Below are positions 27,188 through 36,419 of a stretch of DNA of 64,000 nucleotides, piece after piece; position 1 is the first letter of the stretch, and every line of letters begins with the position of its first letter. The notes under the pieces were generated by a model, which had not been told where the DNA came from, did not search any database, and saw only the letters and a list, made by a program, of their open reading frames with translations. This stretch comes from Pseudogracilibacillus sp037071985 (GTDB lineage: Bacteria; Bacillota; Bacilli; Bacillales; Amphibacillaceae): positions 132,756 through 196,755 of the forward strand of contig NZ_JAXHDF010000009.1 in NCBI RefSeq assembly GCF_037071985.1. The letters run 5' to 3'. Made by a program: the position numbers and the translations under genes.

Positions 27188-27259
27188 TGACCCGTACGGG
27201 ATTCGAACCCGTGTTACCGCCGTGAAAGGGCGGTGTCTTAACCACTTGACCAACGGGCC
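27188..27259 (-). tRNA. tRNA-Glu (anticodon TTC)
   Basis: Acceptor GGCCCGT/ACGGGTC, anticodon loop CTTTCAC on CCGCC/GGCGG. First tRNA after the promoter at 27292-27320. Confidence 0.97.
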
Positions 27260-27291
27260 AAATAAGTTGCTCTTAAAAGCCAACAGATTTT

Positions 27292-27320
27292 ATTATATAC
27301 AAGCTTTTCTACTTTGTAAA
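27292..27320 (-). promoter_or_regulatory. SigA-type promoter of the Glu-Thr-Tyr-Gln tRNA operon
   Basis: TTTACA and TATAAT on the minus strand with a 17-base spacer, about 33 bases before tRNA-Glu. Confidence 0.85.
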
Positions 27321-27440
27321 GGGTAAAGTTTAAAAATCTTTAATAATTATTTACTATCCATTAGAAAACTAGTTTGTAGTATGAATCCATTTTTAAAATC
27401 GTTATAATAAGTAACAGTACATATTATGGAGGTGCCATTC

Positions 27441-28217
27441 ATGTCTGGCTTATTAAATGGAAAAAACATCGTTGTTATGGGCGTAGCGAACCAGCGAAGC
27501 ATCGCTTGGGGAATTGCAAAATCACTTCATCGTGAAGGCGCAAATCTTATCTTTACAAACCGACAACAGCGCTCATCCCAGAAATTAGAAAAGTTATTAG
27601 ACGAAAATAATATAGAAGCGAAATTACTTGTCTCCTGCGACGTGGCCAGTGACGAGAGCATTAAAGAAGCATTTGCAGAAATCAAAGAAAAGGTAGGGGC
27701 AATTCACGGCCTCGTTCATTCGGTTGCTTTTGCAAACCGTGATGAATTACAGGGAGAATATGCAGAAACCTCTCGAGACGGTTTTTTACTTGCACAAGAA
27801 ATCAGTGCTTACTCCTTAGTAGCAGTAACAAACGAAGCTAGAAAATTAATGACAGAAGGCGGTAGTATTGTTACTCAATCTTATTTAGGTGCTGAGCGAG
27901 TTGTAAAAAACTATAACGTAATGGGTGTCGCGAAGGCTTCATTAGAAGCAAGTGTGAGATATTTAGCAGAAGACATAGGGAAAAATGAGATTCGTGTCAA
28001 TGCTATTTCTGCAGGTCCGATTCGGACACTTTCGGCTAAAGGGGTTTCCGGATTAAATGAAATTCATTCGGTAATCGAAGAAAAAGCACCTTTAAGAAGA
28101 AACATTGATCAGGACCAAGTTGGAGATGCAACAATGTTCTTACTAAGTGATCTCGCTCGAGGAATTACAGGGGAAGTCATTCATGTTGACTCTGGATATC
28201 ATATTATGGGTCTATAA
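27441..28217 (+). CDS. fabI: Enoyl-[acyl-carrier-protein] reductase (NADH), FabI
   Basis: A 258-residue atypical SDR enzyme doing the last step of each fatty-acid elongation round. GVANQRSIAWGIA is the FabI nucleotide loop, and the catalytic Tyr-x6-Lys is YNVMGVAK. The ATG at 27441 is eight bases after GGAGGTG; the longer frame from 27426 is rejected. A weak ACTAG..TAGT dyad at 27368-27380 lies where a FapR operator could be, but it matches the FapR consensus poorly. Monocistronic with a strong terminator. Confidence 0.96.
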   Translation: MSGLLNGKNIVVMGVANQRSIAWGIAKSLHREGANLIFTNRQQRSSQKLEKLLDENNIEAKLLVSCDVASDESIKEAFAEIKEKVGAIHGLVHSVAFANRDELQGEYAETSRDGFLLAQEISAYSLVAVTNEARKLMTEGGSIVTQSYLGAERVVKNYNVMGVAKASLEASVRYLAEDIGKNEIRVNAISAGPIRTLSAKGVSGLNEIHSVIEEKAPLRRNIDQDQVGDATMFLLSDLARGITGEVIHVDSGYHIMGL

Positions 28218-28248
28218 CATAAAGTTAAAGTAACACATCTTTTAAATT

Positions 28249-28295
28249 AGTCCGTCAACATTTCAAGCAAACTACTTGTTAGTGATTGACGGACT
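28249..28295. terminator. Terminator between fabI and the GH3 gene
   Basis: AGTCCGTCAA/TTGACGGACT perfect 10-bp arms around a long loop, followed by TTTTATATTTCTTTT on the plus strand; it likely serves fabI and possibly the convergent gene. Confidence 0.8.
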
Positions 28296-28317
28296 TTTAT
28301 ATTTCTTTTACTGCTGA

Positions 28318-29577
28318 TTAATTTTTATATAAATTATCAATATCTTTATTTAATTTTTCTACATTTATATTTTTCAGTACATTATCTTGAATGTCATATT
28401 TTCCCTTCAAGGTAAGTATTCTAAACAAACTTTCATCTACTCTTTCCTCATTTAGCCTACCTGCTTTTACTGCCTCTTTTAACGCATTAAATACCTCAAT
28501 TACGTTCTCATATTGGTGAGCTATCAAAACAATATCTGCCCCCGCTTCAATTGCCATTACAGCTGCTTCCCCAATCTCATACGTTTTTAAAATTGCTCCC
28601 ATCGTTAAATCATCCGTAATAATAACACCTTCAAACCCTAGATTTTCTCTTAATATACCTGTAATTATAGTTTCCGAAAGAGTGGCCGGATACTGCGAAT
28701 CTACGTTAGGCAATAAAATGTGAGCTGTCATTATAGCTTCTGCCCCAGCGTTTATTGCTTCATTAAAGGGAAAAAGTTCTATTTCATTTAATTCTTCATA
28801 GTTTTTATCTACTTTCGGTAAGTCCTCATGAGAATCTATACTCGTATCCCCATGTCCTGGAAAATGTTTTACTACAGCAATAACATTTTCATTATGCATC
28901 CCTTTCATCATCTCAATTCCCAATTCACTAACAAGGTATTTATCACTACCAAATGCACGAGCACCTATTACAGGGTTGTCTGGATTGCTATTTATATCTA
29001 TTACAGGCGCAAAATTCATATTCAGTCCAAATTCCTTTAATTGTCTCCCTAAAACTTTTCCCGTCTCAAAAGCTATATTTTCTTGATAGAATTCCCCTAT
29101 TTCCCAGTTGGACTTTAACGGTTTTAAATTTGGTAAACGTACAACCTTACCACCTTCTTGATCAACACTTAAAAATAACGGTAATTGATCGTGTGAATTT
29201 TCATTTTTCAAATCGCTTATTAATTGTAACGATTGTTCAGGTTCTCGTAAATTGCGCGAGAATAAGATAAAGCCTCCTAACTTGTACGTGTGAAGTAATT
29301 TTTTAGTATCCTCCGTTAGTTCAGGTGTATCTATTCCCCCGACGATAAGTTGACCGATCTTTTCATCTAATGTCATATCACTAATAATTTCATGAGCTTC
29401 TTTTCCGTGTTTATCCTCTTTACTTAGTCCGTTGTCAGGCATATCTACCTCTATTCCATTTTTATTCATTGATTGTATACTTAATGGACTTGGATACTTC
29501 TTTGCTAAAATCAAGTAGAAAGTAAAAAATAAGCTAAGTAGGGTTACGATGATAATCAATCTTCTCATTTGCTTCAC
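28318..29577 (-). CDS. Glycoside hydrolase family 3 beta-N-acetylhexosaminidase (NagZ-like)
   Basis: A 419-residue exported or membrane-anchored enzyme (hydrophobic helix at about residues 5-24). The GH3 blocks KHFPGHGDTSIDSHEDLP (catalytic histidine-aspartate dyad of bacterial NagZ-type enzymes) and EGVIITDDLTMGAI (nucleophile aspartate) are present, as is the GGFILFSRN segment. Such enzymes remove GlcNAc from muropeptides in wall recycling. Shorter than the two-domain Bacillus NagZ, so only the TIM-barrel domain is expected. Confidence 0.9.
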   Translation of the reverse strand: MKQMRRLIIIVTLLSLFFTFYLILAKKYPSPLSIQSMNKNGIEVDMPDNGLSKEDKHGKEAHEIISDMTLDEKIGQLIVGGIDTPELTEDTKKLLHTYKLGGFILFSRNLREPEQSLQLISDLKNENSHDQLPLFLSVDQEGGKVVRLPNLKPLKSNWEIGEFYQENIAFETGKVLGRQLKEFGLNMNFAPVIDINSNPDNPVIGARAFGSDKYLVSELGIEMMKGMHNENVIAVVKHFPGHGDTSIDSHEDLPKVDKNYEELNEIELFPFNEAINAGAEAIMTAHILLPNVDSQYPATLSETIITGILRENLGFEGVIITDDLTMGAILKTYEIGEAAVMAIEAGADIVLIAHQYENVIEVFNALKEAVKAGRLNEERVDESLFRILTLKGKYDIQDNVLKNINVEKLNKDIDNLYKN

Positions 29578-29598
29578 TCCTTGTAATGCAAACTTTAC

Positions 29599-30135
29599 TT
29601 ATCGATTCTCCGTAACCAAAATGCCTGCTTCTTTTAAAGCTTCACAGGCAGAATGTATTTTTTCTATTGAATCAGATTCTAAAGTATGTAAATGAAGACC
29701 TCCGGTTAGTACGGATAAAGGGACCGTCTGATTTAAAGCATGAATAAAATAATCAATATCCGATTTACTTTTTATCATAAGAGAACCAGCTAAATCGCCA
29801 TAAAAAGGATGTTCAACAATCACATCAACAATTGTCACTCCAAAGTCTACTAAAATCTTCAGTTCTTTTTTTGTATCTTCAGGTGCATGATTACAAACGA
29901 TAACTTTTCTATACAAGTGGTTTTGAGACGTATTTTGATAATAAACATAGCCACGGCTTGTTGCAATGATCGGCTCCTCGGCAGTTCGTAATAAAGCAAT
30001 ATCTGTTACGATTACTTGCCTGCTAACACCGGTTAGTTCAGCTAGTATTTGACCTGTTAAAGGCTTTGAACTCTTTTTTAATTGATCAACAATAAACCTT
30101 CTTCTTTCTTCACCATTCATATTACGACTTGTCAT
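29599..30135 (-). CDS. niaR: Niacin-responsive transcriptional repressor NiaR
   Basis: A 178-residue regulator: N-terminal winged helix (about residues 10-65, with LAELTGVSRQVIVTDIALLR as recognition region) and a C-terminal 3H domain carrying the histidines that bind metal and niacin, e.g. NHAPED, VEHPFYGD and GGLHLHT. NiaR represses NAD synthesis or niacin-uptake genes. None of those is adjacent here, so targets are elsewhere. The first five residues could be trimmed by a later ATG. Confidence 0.9.
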   Translation of the reverse strand: MTSRNMNGEERRRFIVDQLKKSSKPLTGQILAELTGVSRQVIVTDIALLRTAEEPIIATSRGYVYYQNTSQNHLYRKVIVCNHAPEDTKKELKILVDFGVTIVDVIVEHPFYGDLAGSLMIKSKSDIDYFIHALNQTVPLSVLTGGLHLHTLESDSIEKIHSACEALKEAGILVTENR

Positions 30136-30404
30136 TTTGTTAAATTACCCCTTTATCCTGGATCTTCCTTATATCTGTTCCATCTTACCATATTATCAAA
30201 AACAAAATAAAGCACCCCAAAGTAAGATTCCAACATAGTTTTATAGCTTGCCACTATAGCCGATAATATCACTTCAAAAACACATTATTTTATATTAAAC
30301 GACCACAAGCTCACCTTTTCTTCGTTTTCATACGTTGTCCGCCCTTTCACTTCATTCATTTAAGAATAAATTATAGTAGGAGAAAAAAGGAGGTGGAATA
30401 GTAT

Positions 30405-30701
30405 ATGCAAGATAATCGAAAAGAATTATATAACTTGTCCAACCAAATGATGGATATATTTATTAAAGATATTTTCTCAAATAATAAAATAGACTTAGTT
30501 GAAGCAAAGTCAAACATTTCGGAAGAACAACGTGAAGCATTGAAAAATTCCGTAAATAATTTAAAGGAACAAGTGGAAAGCTTTCTTTATGAAAAAAATG
30601 CCAAAAAAACTATTACAGAAAATGATCAAGATAAGAGCAATTCCGAAAGTCCACTTAGGGAAATGTTTAGAAGAAAAAATCAAGAGGATAAAAGTGAATA
30701 A
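30405..30701 (+). CDS. CotW-like spore coat protein (tentative)
   Basis: A 98-residue hydrophilic, charged protein. The segment KDIFSNNKIDLVEAK followed by a helical LKNSVNNLKEQVESFL and a basic tail resembles B. subtilis CotW from memory. It lies directly upstream of a CotX-family gene in the same direction, as in cotVWXYZ. Ribosome site AAGGAGGTGG precedes the ATG. Identification rests on pattern and context, not on a search; otherwise hypothetical. Confidence 0.6.
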   Translation: MQDNRKELYNLSNQMMDIFIKDIFSNNKIDLVEAKSNISEEQREALKNSVNNLKEQVESFLYEKNAKKTITENDQDKSNSESPLREMFRRKNQEDKSE

Positions 30702-30779
30702 ATAGTTGAAGTCACTGATAAATAAGCTCACTCAAAAGTTTGCTCGCTTGCATTTAATAGAACTATAGGAGGGATAAAT

Positions 30780-31244
30780 ATGTATGATTATGAAGATGAT
30801 TACAGGTTTTCAAACGGATGGATAGCATTAGATGAGAGGTCAGAACATCCAGTAAGATTTTGTGACAACAATTCAAATGCAGAAAACGAAGCAGCTCAAA
30901 TTAGTGAAATTGACCAGTCCTCTAATGAAGTCATTATTATAAGAGATTCCTGTGATATATCTGTAGAAACGACAGACACACAAATTGCTGCATCCTTACA
31001 GGCAGCACTTCAAGTAGCTATTGCAGTAGTAATAAATATTACAATTGCGGATAGCAGCCGTGCAGAAAAAGTGACGCAAGAATTATTAGAATTGTCTCAA
31101 ATTAAACAAACAAATCGCCAAAAACTTGTCATTGTCAATTCACGAAATGTAGATGTCACTACTACTGATACTGACGTCGCAATTTCATTACAATTAATGC
31201 TACAAATCCTTGTTGCACTTTTCGCACAGCTGGATATCCTCTAA
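30780..31244 (+). CDS. Spore coat protein of the CotX/CotV family
   Basis: A 154-residue protein with two copies of the CotX-type unit: DSCDISVETTDTQIAASLQ with its hydrophobic stretch, and SRNVDVTTTDTDVAISLQ with a second one. These proteins form the insoluble outer crust of spores. RBS GGAGGG seven bases before the ATG. It pairs with the CotW-like gene, probably one late mother-cell transcription unit. Confidence 0.85.
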   Translation: MYDYEDDYRFSNGWIALDERSEHPVRFCDNNSNAENEAAQISEIDQSSNEVIIIRDSCDISVETTDTQIAASLQAALQVAIAVVINITIADSSRAEKVTQELLELSQIKQTNRQKLVIVNSRNVDVTTTDTDVAISLQLMLQILVALFAQLDIL

Positions 31245-31308
31245 ACTCTTCACTATATATAATGTTAACCAGCTTGGCTATGTTCCTGTTTGAACCATCT
31301 TTTTTTAA

Positions 31309-31334
31309 AAGGTCTCTTCAGCTGAAGAGACCTT
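31309..31334 (+). terminator. Perfect 26-base palindrome after the coat genes
   Basis: AAGGTCTCTTCAG/CTGAAGAGACCTT has no loop bases in the DNA; it lies 65 bases after cotX and flanks are A/T-rich. Probably the coat-gene terminator, though the downstream T-run is poor. Confidence 0.55.
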
Positions 31335-31480
31335 AATATATTAAATACAACTAAAATATTAATTATTGACACTAATCCTATACGCAAGAACTAACGATAC
31401 ATTTTTAGGATGGGCACTTTTTTGATTTCTCCTTTATATTATAAACAAGCTGCCGCTACTCTAATTTCTGTAATCATGTT

Positions 31481-32296
31481 TCAACTAACCCTCGCCTGCC
31501 TACTTACCTTACAAACCATTTTCATCAGTGCATGATGTGCTGGAGGAATTAGGCTAAAAACAATATCCATTGTTTTGCGCATCGGTATTGGATAAATGAT
31601 AACTTTATTTTTATGGACTTCTTTTAAGACGATTTTGGCTAATTTTTCGGGAGACATTACCTTCTGTTTCTTTAATTGGTTAATAATAAGGGATTTATTA
31701 ATATTGACTGCTTTTGACTTTTCAAAGATGGGAGTGTCCACAAATGCTGGACAAAGGGTGCTAACACTGACCCCAAAATCTTCAGCCTCATAATGAAGTG
31801 ACGTTGTTAAACCTACTACGGCATGCTTTGTTGTAGAGTAGACTGCGGATACGGGGGATGGACCAAGGCCAGCTGCAGATGCCGTGTTAACAATATGTCC
31901 GAAACCTTGTTTTTTCATAATGTTATAGCCAATTTGGGTGCCGTAAATGACACCCCACAAGTTAACATCAATCATTTCTTTCCAATCTTGAATAGACATA
32001 TCATATAATTCACCATACATAGCTATTCCTGCATTATTGAAAAGGTAATCTAAATGTCCGAATTCCTCATATATCTCTGTCAGAATTTGATTCATTTGAT
32101 CATAATCGGTGACGTTTAATAATACGAATCTTGAATTGACCTTTGATTTATTAAGAGAAGCTTCAACTTCCTTTCCTTCCTTTTCATTAATATCAGCAAT
32201 AATTACAAATACTTCTTGGGACACAAGCTCTTTACAGAGAGCCTCCCCGATAGATGCACCACCAGTGACAACAGCTACTTTATTATTCGTTTTCAT
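31481..32296 (-). CDS. Short-chain dehydrogenase/reductase with a one-residue deletion in the glycine motif
   Basis: A 271-residue classical SDR. Catalytic YSTTK, the NNAG block and N-terminal beta-alpha-beta fold are clear. The cofactor loop reads TGGASIGEAL, one glycine short of the canonical TGxxxGxG, so NAD(P) binding may be altered. The open frame starts at 32335, but the ATG at 32296 has GGGAAG upstream and is the usual N-terminus. It is the last gene downstream of the TetR/ABC exporter cluster, 135 bases away. Substrate unknown. Confidence 0.8.
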   Translation of the reverse strand: MKTNNKVAVVTGGASIGEALCKELVSQEVFVIIADINEKEGKEVEASLNKSKVNSRFVLLNVTDYDQMNQILTEIYEEFGHLDYLFNNAGIAMYGELYDMSIQDWKEMIDVNLWGVIYGTQIGYNIMKKQGFGHIVNTASAAGLGPSPVSAVYSTTKHAVVGLTTSLHYEAEDFGVSVSTLCPAFVDTPIFEKSKAVNINKSLIINQLKKQKVMSPEKLAKIVLKEVHKNKVIIYPIPMRKTMDIVFSLIPPAHHALMKMVCKVSRQARVS

Positions 32297-32431
32297 TATT
32301 ATTTCTTCCCAATTGTTTTTGTTGAAGAAGAGCAAAATGAAACTCCATAACTTTCTGTTAAACTATCTCTATGACATTGTACCTTTATGGTGATCCCCTC
32401 CTGTTTATTAAATTCTACTAATAATAGTCGA

Positions 32432-33202
32432 TCAAAAATCCATTTCTCTTAACCATATGGAAAGAATTTTTTCCCGATCCCTCACATCCTTGCTTTCTTT
32501 TTTATATTTATTAAGTTTCTTTTCACCGACAATTTGACCATCTAACATATAAAGAATACGTTCGGTTTTAGCAGCCACTTTTACATCATGCGTCACTAAT
32601 AAAATCGTCGTCCCTAACTTATTAATATCGTTTAATATTTCCATGATGTCACTTGCAGATTTAGAGTTTAAAGCGCCTGTAGGCTCATCACCAAAAATAA
32701 TATTGGGATCATTGATAAGCGCTCTGCAAATTGCTACCCTTTGTAACTGGCCACCAGATGCTTGCGTTATATCATTATTAGCGAGTTCATATATTCCCAT
32801 TTTCTTCATTAATTCAATTGCTGTATCATTAATTTTCTTACGACTTCTTTTATTGGCTAGATAAGCTGAAAGAATAATGTTGTCATAAATACATAAATTT
32901 TTTAACAAGTGAATATGCTGAAAAATAAACCCCATTTCATGTAAACGCAGCAGCGATAAATCTTTTTCAGATAATCCTGAAATCTCTTTATCATTAAATA
33001 AAACACTTCCAGAGGAGATTTTGTCCATGCCACTTATATTGTAAAGCAACGTTGATTTTCCAGAACCGGATGGCCCCATCACACATACAAATTCACCTTG
33101 TTTTATTTTTAAATCTATATTTTTTAATACTTTGTGTTCATTTTTTTCTCCAACCCTATATGATTTACTTAATCCCTTTGCCTCTAAAATAATTTCCACC
33201 AC
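32432..33202 (-). CDS. ABC transporter ATP-binding protein (MacB/LolD type)
   Basis: A 256-residue ATPase with Walker A MGPSGSGKST, signature ASGGQLQR, Walker B IIFGDEPTGALN and switch VTHDVKVAAK. The family partners FtsX-like permeases, and the gene lies 9 bases after one. Members export peptides, antibiotics or lipids, or act mechanically. Second ATPase of the cluster. Confidence 0.9.
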   Translation of the reverse strand: MVEIILEAKGLSKSYRVGEKNEHKVLKNIDLKIKQGEFVCVMGPSGSGKSTLLYNISGMDKISSGSVLFNDKEISGLSEKDLSLLRLHEMGFIFQHIHLLKNLCIYDNIILSAYLANKRSRKKINDTAIELMKKMGIYELANNDITQASGGQLQRVAICRALINDPNIIFGDEPTGALNSKSASDIMEILNDINKLGTTILLVTHDVKVAAKTERILYMLDGQIVGEKKLNKYKKESKDVRDREKILSIWLREMDF

Positions 33203-33211
33203 ATCTCCTCC

Positions 33212-35569
33212 TTACGCACCTATATTGGTAATACTGAAATTCTTTATGGATCCTATACTCAAAATAGTTGTTAATGATACTGTCAAAATAAGAATAAACG
33301 GACATATGAAATAAGCTTTTATTGGATCAATTACAAACTTTATTTCGGAAGCTCCCATAAAAGACAATACGACACTCGCAACCCTTTGACCTAATGCATT
33401 TGAAACAAAAGTTCCAAGAATAATACCAATAATGAGAACACCTAATGTTCTTGTTACATATTGTATTCGGATATGTTTTAAGGAAAAACCAATACTTCTC
33501 ATTATTGCAAGTTGTGAATAATCCTTTGCAATTAACATTTTCAAAAATAAAGATGTAATGAGTATCGATATGAAGATAGCAATAATAATTGCAGAAATGG
33601 TAAATGTTCTTACCTGCTTGATCGTATTCCCAAATGTTTCGTTTACATATCCTTTTAAATTGGTCACTTTTGCCGGATAAAAAGTATTGCTATACTCCGC
33701 AATTTTCCCCGGAATGCTGACATTGGCTTTGAAATCTACACCTATTTTATACGAAAGCACGTTATCCTTATTTGGAGGAATCAATGCTTTTGCGGTTCTG
33801 CCACCATTTGTTACATCTTGATAGACACCGCTTATGACCATCTCTTCCTCTTGCCCATCAATGAATAGTTTTAAAGAATCCCCGACACTTTTTTCATATT
33901 CTTCACTGTTCAAATAGGAAATTGCAATCTCATTTTGTCGAGTTGGAGCGGCCCCCGTTACATATTCTAAAGAAAAAATTGAAAAATCCCCCGATTCAAT
34001 TGATATGTTTTCTAAGGCCCCCTCATTGTTTACAAGTTTAAATTGACTCGTCACAAGAGGTGCAAACTTTTCGACATCTGGGTCATTTGAAATATTTGTG
34101 ATTATGTTCGCAAAATTATCTGAGGTATCTGATTGCTGTATGTCAATTCGGATATCACTGCGTTCCACTCCCAAATATTTTATAAAATCAGGAGATTGAA
34201 TAGTGTTAAGGAAATTAACCGGGACGATGATAATAAATGAACAAATTAAAAATACTAAAAACAGTAATCCGTATATTCTGAATCTTATACGTATATCTCT
34301 TATTCCAAGAAGAATGTGAATATTAGAAAAAGAATTCTTATTAAAGGGAAAATAATTTACGTTTTTACTCTTCTCATTACTATCTTTCAACCTCAATGCT
34401 TCTACTGCCGAAATTTTATTAAATCTCCTCAAAATAAACATACAAAAAAATACGGTAAAGAGGAAAATTAACACAACGGCAAGAAAAGGAATGAGCTTCA
34501 GGAACAAATTCTTAGGAGCGGTCCCCATATACAACATGATATTGAAAGTAAACAAATGATTTACCAATAAAGAGACCATATAACCGGCTACAGATGCTCC
34601 AGCTGCCATAACAATATATTTTAATAGATATACTTTTTTAATATCTTGAAGATCAATTCCTATCGCTTTCATGACACCAATTTCTTGATAATCTTCTTCA
34701 ATTGCTGCAAGAATAGTAAATCGAATACAGAGAAGCGCAATAATACTAAGAAGAATGCTGACAAAGATAATGAGAGCAGATACGATCCCATCTGTAATTG
34801 CATTTAAAGCTTTAAACAATGGATAATCAATAGTCGGTCCCTTATTTGGCAGTTCAGCAGATTGATACAAATTTCTAAAATTATTAAGTTCATTTACATC
34901 AGTTAGTTGAAATTCAAGTAAATATTCAATTTGCCCGATATTCTTTTTTAGCTCATTTAAATCAGCCTCGTTTACAACAAAACGTTTTGAATGAATGACA
35001 GATGGATTCATCTGCACATCTCGAACAAAATCAGTGACGATAAATTCCTTAGTAAAGTCTGTTGTAGAAATGGTAACTTTATCGCCTAGTGAAATATTTT
35101 CTTTTTGCATAAAGTAAATAGGAACAGCTATTTCTCCGGATGAAACGTGTATCCTCTCACTGTTTAAATTTAATAGAAAGTCAAAGGAACTATTCTGTTT
35201 TACAAAGTAATGATCCATAATGCTGTTCGTTTCTGATGCCTTCACATTTCCAAAGGTAATATTTCCATCATCAATTTGAATCATTTCAACGACCTGATGA
35301 TCTTTGACTAAATTATTTTCTGTTGCAAAAGCATCAATATGAGAGTAATCGACCTTTCCTGAGTGCATCTGGACAAAATGTGGAACTTGAGATTTTGTAA
35401 ACAAAGCATTTAAAGAGTTGGTCATTTCTGTTATCATATTTGTTCCACTGGCAACAAGTAAAGAAGATAGAAAGATGAAAATAAATAATGTTGCTGTTAT
35501 AACTTTATTTTTTAAAAAATCCTTTTTAAACATTCTAATTAACACTTGAATATACACAGCTCCTTTCAC
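33212..35569 (-). CDS. FtsX-like ABC transporter permease
   Basis: A 785-residue membrane protein with an N-terminal helix (about 20-40), a large extracytoplasmic loop, three helices in the middle (about 265-400, with EDYQEIGVMKAIGID as FtsX coupling segment), then a second loop and three C-terminal helices with KDYSQLAIMRSIGFS. Two FtsX domains in one chain fit the type VII exporter layout. Pairs with the adjacent MacB-type ATPase. Confidence 0.88.
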   Translation of the reverse strand: MKGAVYIQVLIRMFKKDFLKNKVITATLFIFIFLSSLLVASGTNMITEMTNSLNALFTKSQVPHFVQMHSGKVDYSHIDAFATENNLVKDHQVVEMIQIDDGNITFGNVKASETNSIMDHYFVKQNSSFDFLLNLNSERIHVSSGEIAVPIYFMQKENISLGDKVTISTTDFTKEFIVTDFVRDVQMNPSVIHSKRFVVNEADLNELKKNIGQIEYLLEFQLTDVNELNNFRNLYQSAELPNKGPTIDYPLFKALNAITDGIVSALIIFVSILLSIIALLCIRFTILAAIEEDYQEIGVMKAIGIDLQDIKKVYLLKYIVMAAGASVAGYMVSLLVNHLFTFNIMLYMGTAPKNLFLKLIPFLAVVLIFLFTVFFCMFILRRFNKISAVEALRLKDSNEKSKNVNYFPFNKNSFSNIHILLGIRDIRIRFRIYGLLFLVFLICSFIIIVPVNFLNTIQSPDFIKYLGVERSDIRIDIQQSDTSDNFANIITNISNDPDVEKFAPLVTSQFKLVNNEGALENISIESGDFSIFSLEYVTGAAPTRQNEIAISYLNSEEYEKSVGDSLKLFIDGQEEEMVISGVYQDVTNGGRTAKALIPPNKDNVLSYKIGVDFKANVSIPGKIAEYSNTFYPAKVTNLKGYVNETFGNTIKQVRTFTISAIIIAIFISILITSLFLKMLIAKDYSQLAIMRSIGFSLKHIRIQYVTRTLGVLIIGIILGTFVSNALGQRVASVVLSFMGASEIKFVIDPIKAYFICPFILILTVSLTTILSIGSIKNFSITNIGA

Positions 35570-35577
35570 TTAGAGAA

Positions 35578-36414
35578 CTATTGTTGAAAAATATCTTTAT
35601 GTGCATTCGTCCGGTTCATTAAAGAAAAATCTACTTTTGAAAATGCAAGGGTTGAAAGTATTAAAAACAAAACCCCAAATAACAATACAATGATAATACT
35701 CATTTGCGGTGTGATGACTAAATGATTGACCTTAAATGCAAGCTGTTCTGCTAGTAGTTCATCTGCTGTAAGAGACATTTTTTCTAAACTGAGGGTTCTG
35801 AAAAATGCAGTTGCATATGTCATTGGATTTAATAATGCAAGATGTTGGAGTCCATTGGGTAGAAGACTAAGAGGTACGTAGACGCCACATAAAAAAGTAA
35901 TAGGAGTCGTAACGGCGATTGAAACAACTTGGAATGTTTGTGAATTTTTTACACATGTTGCTATATATAATCCAAAAGAAGAAAATACAAGTCCGATTAT
36001 GATCATACAACCAAAGATTGCGATTGGAGTGAAAGGAGACGCATACCTCATTCCAATGAAATAACCTACAACGAGAATTAAAATTCCTTGAAAAGTTGCA
36101 ATCGTTGTAGAAGATAGCATTTGCCCGATCGCAATGTGGACTCTCTTAACCGGACTGACAAGTATTTCTTTCATATAACCTGAAACAATATCGTCGATCG
36201 TTGAAGTGGCAATATTCAAAGATGTTTGAAACACGACGATGATTACAATTCCTGCTAATACATAATTAACTGGATTGCTTATATACGCACTTTTAAAAAT
36301 CGAGCTTAATAAATATAAATAGAAAAACGGCATAATAAACATTAAAATCAGCTGCACACGATTCCTGGCAAAAAGTTTTACATTCCTAAACCATAGTGCT
36401 GCAATAACTCGCAT
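35578..36414 (-). CDS. ABC-2 type transporter permease (DrrB-like)
   Basis: A 278-residue six-helix protein with the ABC-2 blocks: SGYMKEILVSPVKR in the first cytoplasmic loop and TFLCGVYVPLSLLPNGLQ before the last helices. Such permeases export drugs or polysaccharides with a DrrA-like ATPase, which is the next gene upstream (5-base gap). Confidence 0.9.
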   Translation of the reverse strand: MRVIAALWFRNVKLFARNRVQLILMFIMPFFYLYLLSSIFKSAYISNPVNYVLAGIVIIVVFQTSLNIATSTIDDIVSGYMKEILVSPVKRVHIAIGQMLSSTTIATFQGILILVVGYFIGMRYASPFTPIAIFGCMIIIGLVFSSFGLYIATCVKNSQTFQVVSIAVTTPITFLCGVYVPLSLLPNGLQHLALLNPMTYATAFFRTLSLEKMSLTADELLAEQLAFKVNHLVITPQMSIIIVLLFGVLFLILSTLAFSKVDFSLMNRTNAHKDIFQQ

Positions 36415-36419
36415 CTTGA

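Noticed and set aside
27368..27380. FapR operator upstream of fabI
   Set aside because: Only a short ACTAG/TAGT dyad is visible; it departs too far from the FapR consensus to call.
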